The notes: generated by a model from the sequence alone, not told the origin. 64,000 nucleotides of DNA from Pseudomonas sp. ICMP22404 (GCF_006227205.1 NZ_VCNG01000010.1:62001-126000); one strand, 5' to 3'; numbered from the stretch's first letter, positions 8,826 to 17,567 are shown. A program made the numbers and translations.

Positions 8826-8848
8826 CTTTGCGACTCCTCTTGTAAAGC

Positions 8849-8936
8849 TGTGGGAGCAAGGCTTGCCCGCGATAAAGTCTACGCGGTTTACCTTGAAACC
8901 GAGGCGCCTTCGTCGCGGGCAAGCCTTGCTCCCACA
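8849..8936. repeat. REP-like inverted repeat pair (family 1 variant)
   Basis: Arms 8849-8872 and 8913-8936 are exact 24-bp reverse complements with core GTGGGAGCAAGGCTTGCCCG. This is a variant of the element at 668-760 (AAGGCTTGC replaces GAGCCTGCT). It lies upstream of the divergent panE-like and DAHP synthase genes. Confidence 0.85.
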
Positions 8937-9091
8937 AAAGCTGGGATAAATCCCCTTGAAACCGGCCTCAGCCCATTGTCGAGCAACCTCGTAACGCGCT
9001 AAGGTTCGGCTCCCCGACGCGCTTAAATCCGCTGTGCACCGCCGCGCGGGGATCGCTGGCGGCCGGCACCCGTGACCTGACGAGTAACACG

Positions 9092-10168
9092 ATGGCTGAT
9101 TTACCGATCAATGACCTTAACGTCGCCTCCAACGAGACCCTCATCACGCCTGACCAGCTCAAGCGCGATATCCCCCTGAGCGACGCTGCCCTGCGCACCG
9201 TGACCAAGGGGCGGGAAGTCATCCGCAACATTCTCGACGGCACCGACCATCGCCTGTTCGTGGTCATCGGGCCCTGCTCGATCCATGACATCAAGGCCGC
9301 CCACGAATATGCCGAGCGCCTGAAAGTGCTGGCAGCGGAAGTCTCCGATACCTTGTATCTGGTCATGCGGGTGTATTTCGAGAAACCCCGGACCACCGTC
9401 GGCTGGAAAGGCCTGATCAACGACCCGTACCTGGACGACTCGTTCAAGATCCAGGATGGCTTGCACATCGGTCGCCAACTGCTGCTGGACCTGGCCGAGA
9501 TGGGCCTGCCCACCGCGACCGAAGCCCTGGACCCGATCTCCCCGCAATACCTCCAGGACCTGATCAGTTGGTCCGCCATCGGCGCGCGCACCACCGAATC
9601 CCAGACCCACCGAGAGATGGCCTCCGGCCTGTCTTCGGCCGTGGGCTTCAAGAACGGCACCGACGGCGGCCTCACCGTCGCCATCAACGCCCTGCAATCG
9701 GTTTCCAGCCCTCACCGCTTCCTCGGCATCAACCAGGAAGGCGGCGTGTCCATCGTCACCACCAAGGGCAATGCCTACGGTCACGTGGTGCTGCGCGGTG
9801 GCAACGGCAAGCCCAACTACGATTCGGTCAGCGTCGCGCTGTGTGAGCAGGCGCTGAACAAGGCGAAGATCAAGCCGAACATCATGGTCGACTGCAGCCA
9901 CGCCAACTCCAACAAGGACCCGGCGCTGCAACCCCTGGTGATGGAGAACGTGGCCAACCAGATCCTGGAGGGCAACCAGTCGATTATCGGCCTGATGGTC
10001 GAGAGTCACCTGAACTGGGGCTGCCAGGCGATCCCGAAAGACCTCGCCGACTTGCAGTACGGCGTGTCCATCACCGACGCCTGCATCGACTGGAGCGCGA
10101 CTGAAAACACCCTGCGCAGCATGCACGCCAAACTCAAGGACGTGCTGCCAAAGCGTCAGCGCAGCTGA
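9092..10168 (+). CDS. 3-deoxy-7-phosphoheptulonate synthase (class I DAHP synthase)
   Basis: A 358-residue class I (AroF/G/H-type) DAHP synthase, the first step of the shikimate pathway: phosphoenolpyruvate plus erythrose 4-phosphate gives DAHP. Family signatures are intact, including GPCSIHD, KPRTTVGWKG and the metal-binding region MVDCSHANSNKDP with its Cys-free ligand set. The N-terminal arm (about 1-45) is the part that sets feedback by Phe, Tyr or Trp in this class; the exact effector cannot be read here, so no allele letter is given. It is a single gene with its own terminator at 10,181-10,225. Confidence 0.94.
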   Translation: MADLPINDLNVASNETLITPDQLKRDIPLSDAALRTVTKGREVIRNILDGTDHRLFVVIGPCSIHDIKAAHEYAERLKVLAAEVSDTLYLVMRVYFEKPRTTVGWKGLINDPYLDDSFKIQDGLHIGRQLLLDLAEMGLPTATEALDPISPQYLQDLISWSAIGARTTESQTHREMASGLSSAVGFKNGTDGGLTVAINALQSVSSPHRFLGINQEGGVSIVTTKGNAYGHVVLRGGNGKPNYDSVSVALCEQALNKAKIKPNIMVDCSHANSNKDPALQPLVMENVANQILEGNQSIIGLMVESHLNWGCQAIPKDLADLQYGVSITDACIDWSATENTLRSMHAKLKDVLPKRQRS

Positions 10169-10180
10169 GGCCATTCACCG

Positions 10181-10225
10181 CACAATAAAAAACGCCGGGC
10201 TTTCAACCCGGCGTTTTTTATTGTG
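10181..10225. terminator. Long bidirectional terminator
   Basis: A perfect inverted repeat with 19-bp arms (10,181-10,199 and 10,207-10,225) and a 7-base loop. The GC-rich core ACGCCGGG / CCCGGCGT is flanked by AAAAAA and TTTTTT and then by CACAAT / ATTGTG. It lies between the convergent DAHP synthase and acetyltransferase genes. Confidence 0.92.
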
Positions 10226-10237
10226 GAATCCGTTGCG

Positions 10238-10519
10238 TCAGAGCTTCGCCGCGTGCCGCTGGTGCCGCTCCATGTAGCGCTCCACATAGGAGCAGGACGG
10301 GATCACCGTGTAGCCCATATCTTCGGCGTACTGCAGCGCCTTTTCGGTCAGTGCTGCCGCAATCCCTCTGCCACGCAAGGCGTTGGGCACGAACGTCCGA
10401 TAGATATCCAGGGTCTGTTTGCCCAGGTCCATATAGGTCAGATAGGCACGATGACCGTCCACAGTGGTCTCGAACTGATGACCAGCCTGGTCATGGTGGA
10501 TGGACAACGCCTCGCTCAT
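10238..10519 (-). CDS. Small GNAT-like acetyltransferase (YjdJ type)
   Basis: A 93-residue protein of the short GNAT group. The acetyl-CoA pyrophosphate loop appears as LRGRGIAAALTEKALQYA (about 48-65), and the C-terminus PSCSYVERYMERH is typical of these proteins. Substrate unknown; members may acetylate small amines or protein N-termini. The ATG at 10,519 is chosen over the GTG one codon upstream because GAGGAG lies 5 bases before it. Confidence 0.85.
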   Translation of the reverse strand: MSEALSIHHDQAGHQFETTVDGHRAYLTYMDLGKQTLDIYRTFVPNALRGRGIAAALTEKALQYAEDMGYTVIPSCSYVERYMERHQRHAAKL

Positions 10520-11122
10520 CACTACTCCTCGCGGGTCTGAATGCTGACCCCTACCTTACCGATGTTTTTCCGGCGAAGGAACATCTACGCCACCCCGTGC
10601 CTGTCCGGTCACCGAGCGCAAAAAAATCAATCACTCAAACCCGAGCACGTCGTGAATAGTAGGCACCAATGACGCAAATGCTCAAGGCACACCTGTCATT
10701 GGAGGGTAGCCTCGTCGGATTTAGCGAAGGCGCAATAGCTGAACATCGCCAGTTGTTGAGTCTTGAGACGAGCGCGCGTAGTTAAAGTCACCACTCCTAC
10801 CAATAAAGATGCCCGGGACGCTGCGCAAAAAATGAACAAAAGTGTAGGCGAATCAATAAACAGCGACTTTAGCGACCCTGCCGGAGTTCCTCTCGCCAGC
10901 GGAACTTTTGTGCACTGACGCGCTCCATTCAAGGGCTTGGCGCTGTGTATTTTTTAAACAACAGCAAGAAAAGTTGCTCGAAAAAGAATCACCGCCTACA
11001 ATTTTTTTGCTTCTTGCGCTACGTCAGTTTACTTACTACAAGTAATGGGTAGTATGTACGCCGGCTAACTCCTCACTCTGAGGAGACAGTCACTAAATAG
11101 AAAGTCCTTGAAGGGGAACACG
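10520..11122 (+). promoter_or_regulatory. Gene-less upstream region and leader of oprI
   Basis: About 600 bp without a convincing gene. The last 170 bp are AT-rich with T and A tracts (10,947-11,010), which could act as an UP element. Candidate promoters are TTTACT (11,028-11,033) with TAGTAT (11,050-11,055) at 16-bp spacing, and TTGCGC (11,014) with TACAAG (11,037) at 17 bp. The leader carries a small hairpin, CTCCTCA / TGAGGAG with a 3-base loop (11,069-11,085), which may stabilise this normally very abundant mRNA. The start of the region (10,540-10,930) has no structure I can assign; a short minus-strand open frame there looks accidental. Confidence 0.45.
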
Positions 11123-11374
11123 ATGAACAACGTTCTGAAATTCTCTGCTCTGGCCCTGGCCGCAGTTCTGGCTACCGGTTGCAGCAGCGCATCGAAAGAA
11201 ACCGAAGCACGTCTGACTGCTACCGAAGACGCAGCAGCTCGCGCCCAAGCTCGTGCAGACGAAGCCTACCGTAAAGCTGATGAAGCTCTGGCTGCTGCTC
11301 AAAAAGCACAACAGACTGCTGACGAAGCTAACGAGCGTGCTCTGCGCATGCTGGACAAAGCTAGCCGCAAGTAA
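11123..11374 (+). CDS. oprI: Major outer-membrane lipoprotein OprI
   Basis: An 83-residue Lpp-like lipoprotein. The signal peptide ends in LATGC, so the lipidated cysteine is Cys20. The rest is an Ala/Glu/Lys-rich heptad coiled coil (about 25-78) that trimerises in the family. It ends in Lys83, the residue that Lpp proteins use for covalent attachment to peptidoglycan. An L,D-transpeptidase gene lies just downstream on the opposite strand. AAGGGGA is 5 bases before the ATG. Expression is expected to be very high. Confidence 0.97.
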   Translation: MNNVLKFSALALAAVLATGCSSASKETEARLTATEDAAARAQARADEAYRKADEALAAAQKAQQTADEANERALRMLDKASRK

Positions 11375-11397
11375 TAGTCCCTCGGGATTGTTATCGA

Positions 11398-11427
11398 GCC
11401 GACCCATTTTTTGGGTCGGCTTTTTTA
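11398..11427 (+). terminator. oprI terminator
   Basis: The stem GCCGACCCA / TGGGTCGGC is followed by TTTTTTT, directly after oprI. Confidence 0.92.
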
Positions 11428-11452
11428 TTGCCTGGTGTTTTCCCCGGGCAAT

Positions 11453-11486
11453 AAAAAACCCGCCGGCATCGCAAAACGCCGGCGGG
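11453..11486 (-). terminator. Terminator of the L,D-transpeptidase gene
   Basis: On the minus strand, CCCGCCGGC and its complement form a 9-bp stem followed by a T-run (A-run 11,453-11,458 on the plus strand). Confidence 0.88.
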
Positions 11487-11499
11487 TCGAAACAGAACC

Positions 11500-12480
11500 T
11501 TACTGCTGCAAGTCGATCGGTGCGCTCGAAACCATCGGTGCCGACGCATTTGGCACGGCGATCTCGACCGGCAGGCCATCTTCGGCAGCCACCACGTCAC
11601 GCACCACGTTCCAGTCCATGCGCAGGTTGCTGGTGATGTCTTCGCGCTTGAGCATCGCGTTGATCACTGCGGTGTGCTTGTCCACCACCGACGGGTTGCC
11701 CTTGTCGTCCAGCGGTGTATGGGCTTCCAGGTAAACCTTGCCGCCACTCAAGCCCAGCTTGTAGGGGTCGTTGATGATCCGCACCGACGTGCCCACCGGC
11801 ACCATGCCGGCCATCTCCAGAACGTTGTTGTTGAACATCCGGAAGCAACCGTGGCTGGTGCGCATGCCGATACCGAATTTCTTGTTCGAGCCGTGGATCA
11901 GGTAGCCCGGGGTGCCCAGGGTGAACTTGAAAGGCCCCAGCGGGTTGTCCGGGCCAGCCGGCACCACATTCGGCAGCGGGTCGCCATCGGCGGCATGCTC
12001 GGCCTTGATCGAGGCCGGTGGGGTCCAGGTCGGGTTCGGCGTCTTGGCCGTAATGCTCGTGTGGGCGATTGGCGAGCCCCAACCTTCACGGCCGATCCCC
12101 AGCGGGAAGGTGTAGACCACGTTCCGGCCCTTGGGGAAGTAGTAGAGGCGGTACTCGGCAAGGTTGATCACGATGCCTTCGCGCGGACCTGGCGGCAGGA
12201 TGAAACGGGTCGGCAGCACGATCTCCGTACCGGCGCCCGGCAACCAGGGGTCGACGCCCGGGTTGGCGGCGACCATCTCGGTGTAACCCAGGTCATAGGT
12301 CGTGCCCAGGTCGGCGAAGGTGTCTTCGTATTTGGCCTTGATCACTTGTACCTGGCCGACAATGTCCTCACCCGGCGGTGGCAGGGGCAGCTGCAGTGCA
12401 GCAACGGGTCCCGCCATACACAGGGCGGCAAGAGACAGGCAGCGGGCGACGGCAGGCAAGCGCAGCAACATCCGGGACAT
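11500..12480 (-). CDS. L,D-transpeptidase (YkuD/ErfK family) with LysM-like domain
   Basis: A 326-residue periplasmic enzyme with a signal peptide (about 1-29), a LysM-type peptidoglycan-binding segment (about 40-90) and a YkuD catalytic domain (about 100-240). The catalytic histidine is His196 (LIHGSN) and the nucleophile is Cys212 in the motif SHGCFR. The domain order equals that of the E. coli LdtA/B/C enzymes that attach Braun lipoprotein to peptidoglycan. Its neighbour is oprI, which ends in lysine, so anchoring of OprI is a natural hypothesis; 3-3 cross-linking is the alternative. Confidence 0.92.
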   Translation of the reverse strand: MSRMLLRLPAVARCLSLAALCMAGPVAALQLPLPPPGEDIVGQVQVIKAKYEDTFADLGTTYDLGYTEMVAANPGVDPWLPGAGTEIVLPTRFILPPGPREGIVINLAEYRLYYFPKGRNVVYTFPLGIGREGWGSPIAHTSITAKTPNPTWTPPASIKAEHAADGDPLPNVVPAGPDNPLGPFKFTLGTPGYLIHGSNKKFGIGMRTSHGCFRMFNNNVLEMAGMVPVGTSVRIINDPYKLGLSGGKVYLEAHTPLDDKGNPSVVDKHTAVINAMLKREDITSNLRMDWNVVRDVVAAEDGLPVEIAVPNASAPMVSSAPIDLQQ

Positions 12481-12594
12481 CCTTCGCAGATCGAATAGAG
12501 GTATTAAAACGGCGATTGTACACCGCAGGCCGGTATTACGGGGAGAGCGGCGATGGCACGTCCGATATGCAGCAATATGGGACTCGATATGCCC

Positions 12595-12734
12595 CTGTGG
12601 GAGCCAAGCTTGCTCGCGATAGCGACAGACCAGTCAACATTGTTGCTGACTGGCTTATCGCAATCGCGAGCAAGCTTGGCTCCCACAGTTTGTGGCTTAA
12701 CTGACTGGCATCAGGGCAAGCCTTGCTCCCACAG
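12595..12734. repeat. REP-like pair plus extra half element
   Basis: Arms 12,595-12,620 and 12,663-12,688 are 26-bp reverse complements with core TGGGAGCCAAGCTTGCTCGC. A third, single half-element (AGGGCAAGCCTTGCTCCCAC, 12,713-12,732) of the other sequence variant follows 24 bp later. The cluster fills the gap upstream of the L,D-transpeptidase gene. Confidence 0.82.
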
Positions 12735-12766
12735 TCCCCCCCAAGGGCATGCCTTGAATCCTGCGA

Positions 12767-13060
12767 TTACAGCTCGAACCGCAGCTCCGGCCAGATCGGT
12801 GAGGTACCGCGCTTCTGGGACTCGAGGATCGCCCGGCACAGCGAGCACAGGCGATGATCCTGGAATATCCGGCGATCAACGCCAGACCAGCGCGGCTGGG
12901 CCGGCAGCAGGCTGCCGCAGAGGGTCCGGTCCGCCGAACCACCGAGCTCCAGCTGCCGGGTCACCAGATGCACCCGCACTTCCTGGCAGGCGAACAGGTC
13001 CAGCTGTTCGTCAGGCTCGATCAGTTGGTAGGCAAACAAGGACCAGGCGGGACGCGGCAT
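12767..13060 (-). CDS. Conserved small protein, function unknown
   Basis: A 97-residue protein with several cysteines, including LCSLCRAI near residues 72-79, a CxxC that could bind zinc or be redox active. There is no signal peptide or membrane segment. The ATG at 13,060 is preferred over an upstream TTG because GGAG lies 6 bases before it. It is downstream of tesA on the same strand (56 bp) and may be cotranscribed. I do not recognise a named family. Confidence 0.7.
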   Translation of the reverse strand: MPRPAWSLFAYQLIEPDEQLDLFACQEVRVHLVTRQLELGGSADRTLCGSLLPAQPRWSGVDRRIFQDHRLCSLCRAILESQKRGTSPIWPELRFEL

Positions 13061-13116
13061 CGGGGGCTCCAAATCGGGGGCGCCACATTAGCCGAAAGCC
13101 CGCCTGTAGAAAAGCG

Positions 13117-13722
13117 TCAAAGCAGCGGTTTCAGTGTCGGCCAGACATTTTCCAGCAACTTGCCCTGGGCCGCGACGGACGGGTGCAATCCGTCGCCCTG
13201 CATCATCCCCGGAACACCACCGATGTCCTGGAGGAAAAACGGCACCAGCGGCACTTTTTTCTCATCGGCCAGAGCGCTATAGACCTTGGCGAAGGCATCG
13301 GTGTAGCGCCGACCGTAGTTGGGAGGCAGCTGCATACCCAGCAGCAACACCTTCGCACCGCTGGCGCGGGAGGCGTCAATCATCGCTGCAAGGTTTTGTT
13401 GCAATTGTGTTGGCGGCTGCCCACGCAGGCCATCGTTGCCGCCCAACTCCAGGATCACCAGGTCCGGCTTATGGGCTGCAAGCAGCGCCGGCAGCCGCGC
13501 CTGGCCTCCTGCGCTGGTGTCGCCACTGATGGACGCATTGACCACTTTGTCGTCAAAACCCTCGGCCTTGAGCCGTTGTTCGAGCAATGACACCCAGCCT
13601 TGCCGGGTATCCAGGCCGAAAGCCGCGCTGATACTATCGCCAACGATCAGGACTGTACCCGCCGCTGCGTTCTGGGCCATGCACATCAAGGCCAGGCCGG
13701 CACTCAAAAACCACACACGCAT
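13117..13722 (-). CDS. tesA: Esterase/thioesterase I/lysophospholipase TesA
   Basis: A 201-residue SGNH hydrolase with a signal peptide (about 1-21), so periplasmic. The four blocks are visible: GDSIS with nucleophile Ser30, the Gly of block II near SGDTSAGG, GGND at 94-97, and DGLH with Asp177 and His180. The family hydrolyses acyl-CoA, lysophospholipids and various esters. The start at 13,722 is supported by GGAG 6 bases upstream and yields a normal signal peptide. It is divergent from an ABC exporter gene only 10 bp away, as E. coli tesA is from ybbA. Confidence 0.94.
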   Translation of the reverse strand: MRVWFLSAGLALMCMAQNAAAGTVLIVGDSISAAFGLDTRQGWVSLLEQRLKAEGFDDKVVNASISGDTSAGGQARLPALLAAHKPDLVILELGGNDGLRGQPPTQLQQNLAAMIDASRASGAKVLLLGMQLPPNYGRRYTDAFAKVYSALADEKKVPLVPFFLQDIGGVPGMMQGDGLHPSVAAQGKLLENVWPTLKPLL

Positions 13723-13732
13723 CGGATTCTCC

Positions 13733-14416
13733 ATGGGCTCAAGCATTCTCACCGCGAAGGACCTTAGCAAAGTGGTTCCCAGCGCGGAAGGTGAACTGAC
13801 CATCCTGCACGAACTCAGCCTGGAACTGAACAAGGGCGACAGCCTGGCCATCGTCGGCGCCTCCGGTTCCGGCAAATCCACTCTCCTGGGCCTGCTGGCC
13901 GGCCTGGACCTGCCCAGCAAGGGTGAAGTGACCCTCGCCGGGCAGGCCCTCAGTGCGCTGGACGAAGACCAGCGGGCGCGAATCCGCGCCGAGCACGTCG
14001 GCTTCGTCTTCCAGTCGTTCCAACTGCTCGACAGCCTCAATGCGCTGGAAAACGTCATGCTGCCGCTGGAGCTGGACGGTCGCAAGGATGCCCGCGAACG
14101 CGCCACGGAACTGTTGCAACGGGTCGGCCTGGGCCAACGCCTCACCCACTCGCCGCGCCAGCTCTCCGGTGGCGAGCAGCAGCGCGTGGCCATTGCCCGG
14201 GCCTTCGCCGCCGAGCCCGACGTGCTTTTCGCCGACGAGCCCACCGGCAACCTCGACAGCCACACCGGCGAGCGCATCAGCGATCTTTTGTTCGAACTGA
14301 ACAAGGAAAGCGGCACGACCCTGGTGCTGGTCACCCATGACGAACGCCTGGCCCATCGTTGCCGGCGCCTGATCCGACTTGAAGCCGGCCAGATGGTCGC
14401 CCCCCTGGAGCCTTGA
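13733..14416 (+). CDS. ABC transporter ATP-binding protein (YbbA/LolD-like)
   Basis: A 227-residue ATPase with Walker A GASGSGKST (42-50), a Q-loop, signature LSGGEQQRVAIARA, Walker B VLFADEPTGNLD and the switch His in LVTHDE. The PTGNLD sequence marks the MacB/LolD/FtsE group. It pairs with the FtsX-like permease whose ATG overlaps its stop codon (TGATG). The likely role is an exporter or mechanotransmitter acting on the periplasm, like E. coli YbbA-YbbP, which also sits beside tesA. No clear ribosome site precedes the chosen ATG. Confidence 0.88.
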   Translation: MGSSILTAKDLSKVVPSAEGELTILHELSLELNKGDSLAIVGASGSGKSTLLGLLAGLDLPSKGEVTLAGQALSALDEDQRARIRAEHVGFVFQSFQLLDSLNALENVMLPLELDGRKDARERATELLQRVGLGQRLTHSPRQLSGGEQQRVAIARAFAAEPDVLFADEPTGNLDSHTGERISDLLFELNKESGTTLVLVTHDERLAHRCRRLIRLEAGQMVAPLEP

Positions 14417-16920
14417 TGGCACGCTTGCCGCTGTTGCGCCTGTTCAGTCTCGCCGTCCGTCAATTGCTGCGCGACGCCCGCGCCGGCGAGTTGCGTGTGT
14501 TGTTCTTCGCCTTGCTGGTCGCGGTGGCGGCAAGCACCGCCATCGGCTACTTCGGCGCCCGTCTCAACGGCGCGATGATGCTGCGCGCCACCGAATTCCT
14601 CGGTGCGGACCTGCTGCTTGAAGGCAGCTCGCCTGCCCGCCCCGAACAGATCCGCAGCGGCACTGAGCTGGGTCTGGAGCACGCTCTTGTCGTGGAGTTC
14701 TCCAGCGTCGTCGCCACCGACAACGGTATCCAGCTGTCCAGCGTCAAGGCTGCCGACGACCTCTACCCGTTACGCGGCGAACTGAAAAGCGCCCCGTCCC
14801 CCTTCGCCCCGGAAGAATCCGGAGGACGACCGAACCCGGGCGAGGCGTGGGTCGAAGCCCGACTGCTGACAGCACTGGACCTGAAGATCGGCGACAGCAT
14901 CGATGTCGGCAACATCACCTTGCGCCTGAGCCGGGTGCTGACTTACGAACCGGATCGCGCCGGCAATTTCTACAGCCTCACACCCCGGGTCATGATCAAC
15001 CTCAAGGACCTGGAAGCCACTGGCGTGGTACAGCCGGGCAGTCGTGTCAGCTATCGCGATCTCTGGCGAGGCCCGGCGTCCGCCCTGCAAACCTATCGCG
15101 ACCTGATCAAGCCGGGCCTGGAAGCCAACCAGCGCCTGCAGGATGCCCGCGACGGCAACCGGCAGATCGGTGGCGCCCTGGGCAAGGCCGAGCGCTACCT
15201 GAACATGGCCAGCCTGGTGGCTGTGCTCCTCTCCGGCGTTGCGGTCGCGCTCTCCGCCAACCGTTTCGCCACCCGACGTTTCGATGCCAGTGCGCTGCTG
15301 CGCTGCCTGGGCTTGTCACGTCGGGAAACCATGGTGCTGTTCAGCCTGCAACTGACGGTACTGGGCCTGCTGGCGAGCCTCAGCGGCGCCCTGCTCGGCT
15401 GGGTCGCCCAATTGGGGTTGTTCGCCTTGCTGCATGACCTGCTACCCGCCACCGTACCGCCCGGCGGCCTGCTGCCGGCAATCGCCGGGATCGGCACCGG
15501 GCTGGTGGCGCTGGCAGGGTTCGCCCTGCCGCCCCTGGCCGCGCTGGGGCGGGTGCCGCCGTTGCGCGTATTGCGCCGGGACATGCTGCCCATCCCCTCC
15601 AGTACCTGGGTGGTCTATGGTGCCGCGCTGGGTGCCCTTGGCCTGATCATGTGGCGCCTGAGCCTGGACCTGGTGCTGACCTTCGCCCTGCTCGGCGGCG
15701 GCGTCGTCGCCGCGCTGGTGCTGGGCGGCCTGCTGTTGCTGCTGCTCCAGAGCCTGCGCCGGATGCTCGCCCGCGCGTCCCTGCCCTGGCGGCTGGGGCT
15801 CGGCCAATTGCTGCGCCATCCCCTGGCTGCGGCCGGCCAGGCATTGGCATTCGGCCTGATCCTGTTGTCCATGGCGTTGATCGCACTGTTGCGTGGCGAG
15901 TTGCTGGATACCTGGCAAAACCAGCTGCCGAAAAATGCCCCCAACTACTTCGCCCTGAACATCCTGCCCAATGACAAGCAGGCCTTCACCGACAAGCTGT
16001 TGCAGTTGTCGGCGCAATCGGCCCCGCTCTATCCCGTGGTGCCGGGGCGACTCATCAGCATCAATGGCGAGCCGGCCAAGGAGTTCGTCACCAAGGACTC
16101 GGCCGGGGACCGGGCACTGCAGCGCGACCTGAGCCTGACCTGGGCTGCGGACCTGCCGGAAGGCAACGTCGTCACCGCCGGGAACTGGTGGCCACAGCAG
16201 CCACCGGACGATATACCGGGGGTTTCGGTGGAGGGCAAAGTGGCCGAGAACCTGCAGATCAAACTGGGTGACCGGCTGGTGTTCAGCGTGGGTGGCGTCA
16301 ACCGAGAAGCGAAGGTCACCAGCCTGCGGGAGATCAACTGGGACAACTTCCAGCCCAACTTCTTCATGATCTTCCAACCCGGCACCCTGAAGGACCTGCC
16401 GGCCACCTACCTCACCAGTTTCTATCTGGCCGCCGGTCACGACCAGCAGATTGTCGACCTGGCCCGGGCCTTTCCGGCAGTGACGATTCTGCAGGTCGAA
16501 GCCTTGCTGCAACAACTGCGCAGCATTCTGGCCCAGGTGACCCTGGCCGTGGAGTACGTGCTGCTGTTTGTCCTGGCGGCGGGCATGGCCGTGCTGTTCT
16601 CCGGCCTGCAGGCCACCCTCGATGAACGGATTCGTCAAGGCGCGTTGCTGCGGGCCCTGGGGGCCGAACGTCCCTTGCTGGTCAAGGCCCGACGCATCGA
16701 ATTCGGCCTGTTGGGTGCAGTCAGCGGGTTACTGGCGGCCCTGGGTTCGGAACTGGTCAGCCTGGTGCTCTACCGCTTTGCCTTCGACCTGCCCTGGCAT
16801 CCGCATCCATGGTTGCTGATGTTGCCGCTGGCGGGCGCATTGCTGATCGGCGCTGCGGGGGTGTTCGGCACCCGACGAGCGCTCAACGCCAGCCCGCTGA
16901 CAGTGTTGCGCGAGGGTTGA
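14416..16920 (+). CDS. FtsX-like ABC transporter permease (YbbP-like)
   Basis: An 834-residue membrane protein with an N-terminal transmembrane helix (about 25-50), a large periplasmic domain, a central bundle of helices (about 260-510), a second periplasmic domain, and three C-terminal helices (about 710-830). This is the duplicated 10-helix FtsX/MacB layout seen in YbbP. It forms a transporter with the ATPase upstream; TGATG overlap suggests translational coupling. A one-codon-earlier TTG is possible but less likely. The substrate is unknown; the tesA linkage hints at lipid or lysophospholipid handling in the periplasm (inference). Confidence 0.88.
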   Translation: MARLPLLRLFSLAVRQLLRDARAGELRVLFFALLVAVAASTAIGYFGARLNGAMMLRATEFLGADLLLEGSSPARPEQIRSGTELGLEHALVVEFSSVVATDNGIQLSSVKAADDLYPLRGELKSAPSPFAPEESGGRPNPGEAWVEARLLTALDLKIGDSIDVGNITLRLSRVLTYEPDRAGNFYSLTPRVMINLKDLEATGVVQPGSRVSYRDLWRGPASALQTYRDLIKPGLEANQRLQDARDGNRQIGGALGKAERYLNMASLVAVLLSGVAVALSANRFATRRFDASALLRCLGLSRRETMVLFSLQLTVLGLLASLSGALLGWVAQLGLFALLHDLLPATVPPGGLLPAIAGIGTGLVALAGFALPPLAALGRVPPLRVLRRDMLPIPSSTWVVYGAALGALGLIMWRLSLDLVLTFALLGGGVVAALVLGGLLLLLLQSLRRMLARASLPWRLGLGQLLRHPLAAAGQALAFGLILLSMALIALLRGELLDTWQNQLPKNAPNYFALNILPNDKQAFTDKLLQLSAQSAPLYPVVPGRLISINGEPAKEFVTKDSAGDRALQRDLSLTWAADLPEGNVVTAGNWWPQQPPDDIPGVSVEGKVAENLQIKLGDRLVFSVGGVNREAKVTSLREINWDNFQPNFFMIFQPGTLKDLPATYLTSFYLAAGHDQQIVDLARAFPAVTILQVEALLQQLRSILAQVTLAVEYVLLFVLAAGMAVLFSGLQATLDERIRQGALLRALGAERPLLVKARRIEFGLLGAVSGLLAALGSELVSLVLYRFAFDLPWHPHPWLLMLPLAGALLIGAAGVFGTRRALNASPLTVLREG

Positions 16921-16954
16921 TAGACTTCCGTCCTTACCACCACAAGAAGTTGCC

Positions 16955-17452
16955 ATGAGCCGTTATCGCCCACCTCGTACCGCAGGCACCGCGCTGATCA
17001 CCCCCGAGGGCGAGGCGCGGATGCGCGCCGAGTTCCACGAGCTTTGGCATGTGCGCCGCCCTCAAGTGACCCAGGCGGTCAGCGAGGCGGCGGCCCAGGG
17101 TGATCGCTCGGAAAATGCCGAATACACCTACGGCAAGAAAATGTTGCGGGAAATCGACAGCCGCGTCCGCTTCCTCACCAAGCGCCTCGAAGCACTCAAA
17201 GTCGTCAGTGAAAAACCCAGCGACCCGAACAAGGTGTATTTCGGCGCCTGGGTCACGGTCGAAGACGAGGACGGTTACGAGGCTCGCTATCGCATCGTCG
17301 GCCCCGACGAGCTGGATCTGAAACAGAACCTGATCAGTATCGACTCGCCACTGGCACGGGCGCTGATTGGCAAGGCATTGGATGCTGAAGTCAGGGTGCA
17401 GACACCGACAGGCGAGAAGCGGGTGTATGTCGTGGACATCACTTATCCATGA
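16955..17452 (+). CDS. greB: Transcript cleavage factor GreB
   Basis: A 165-residue Gre factor. The N-terminal coiled coil carries the acidic tip sequence GDRSENAEYTYGKK, which reaches into the RNA polymerase active site and stimulates RNA cleavage in backtracked complexes. The C-terminal FKBP-like domain ends in RVYVVDITYP. The basic N-terminus (MSRYRPPR) and this sequence indicate GreB over GreA. It lies 34 bp after the permease gene. Confidence 0.95.
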   Translation: MSRYRPPRTAGTALITPEGEARMRAEFHELWHVRRPQVTQAVSEAAAQGDRSENAEYTYGKKMLREIDSRVRFLTKRLEALKVVSEKPSDPNKVYFGAWVTVEDEDGYEARYRIVGPDELDLKQNLISIDSPLARALIGKALDAEVRVQTPTGEKRVYVVDITYP

Positions 17453-17567
17453 GCCGCCGATAAAGCCCAGCGGCCTCGAAACATCCCAGCAAACTTGATC
17501 CTTTGACAAGATGACAGCGCTGCGCAAAATGACCGGCGCACGCTGCCTCGTGCCTTTCGCTCAGAAC

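Noticed and set aside
9101..10174. A 357-codon minus-strand open frame
   Set aside because: It is antisense to the DAHP synthase gene.
10696..10932. A 78-codon minus-strand open frame upstream of oprI
   Set aside because: No ribosome site or recognisable domain; composition not gene-like.
10523..11122. Search for a tRNA-Ser gene, which I recall near oprI in P. aeruginosa
   Set aside because: No cloverleaf or CCA-ending sequence is present in this gap. I found no tRNA or rRNA gene anywhere in the window.
13723..14682. Long N-terminal extension of tesA on the minus strand
   Set aside because: The extension is antisense to the ABC transporter genes; the start at 13,722 has a ribosome site and a signal peptide.
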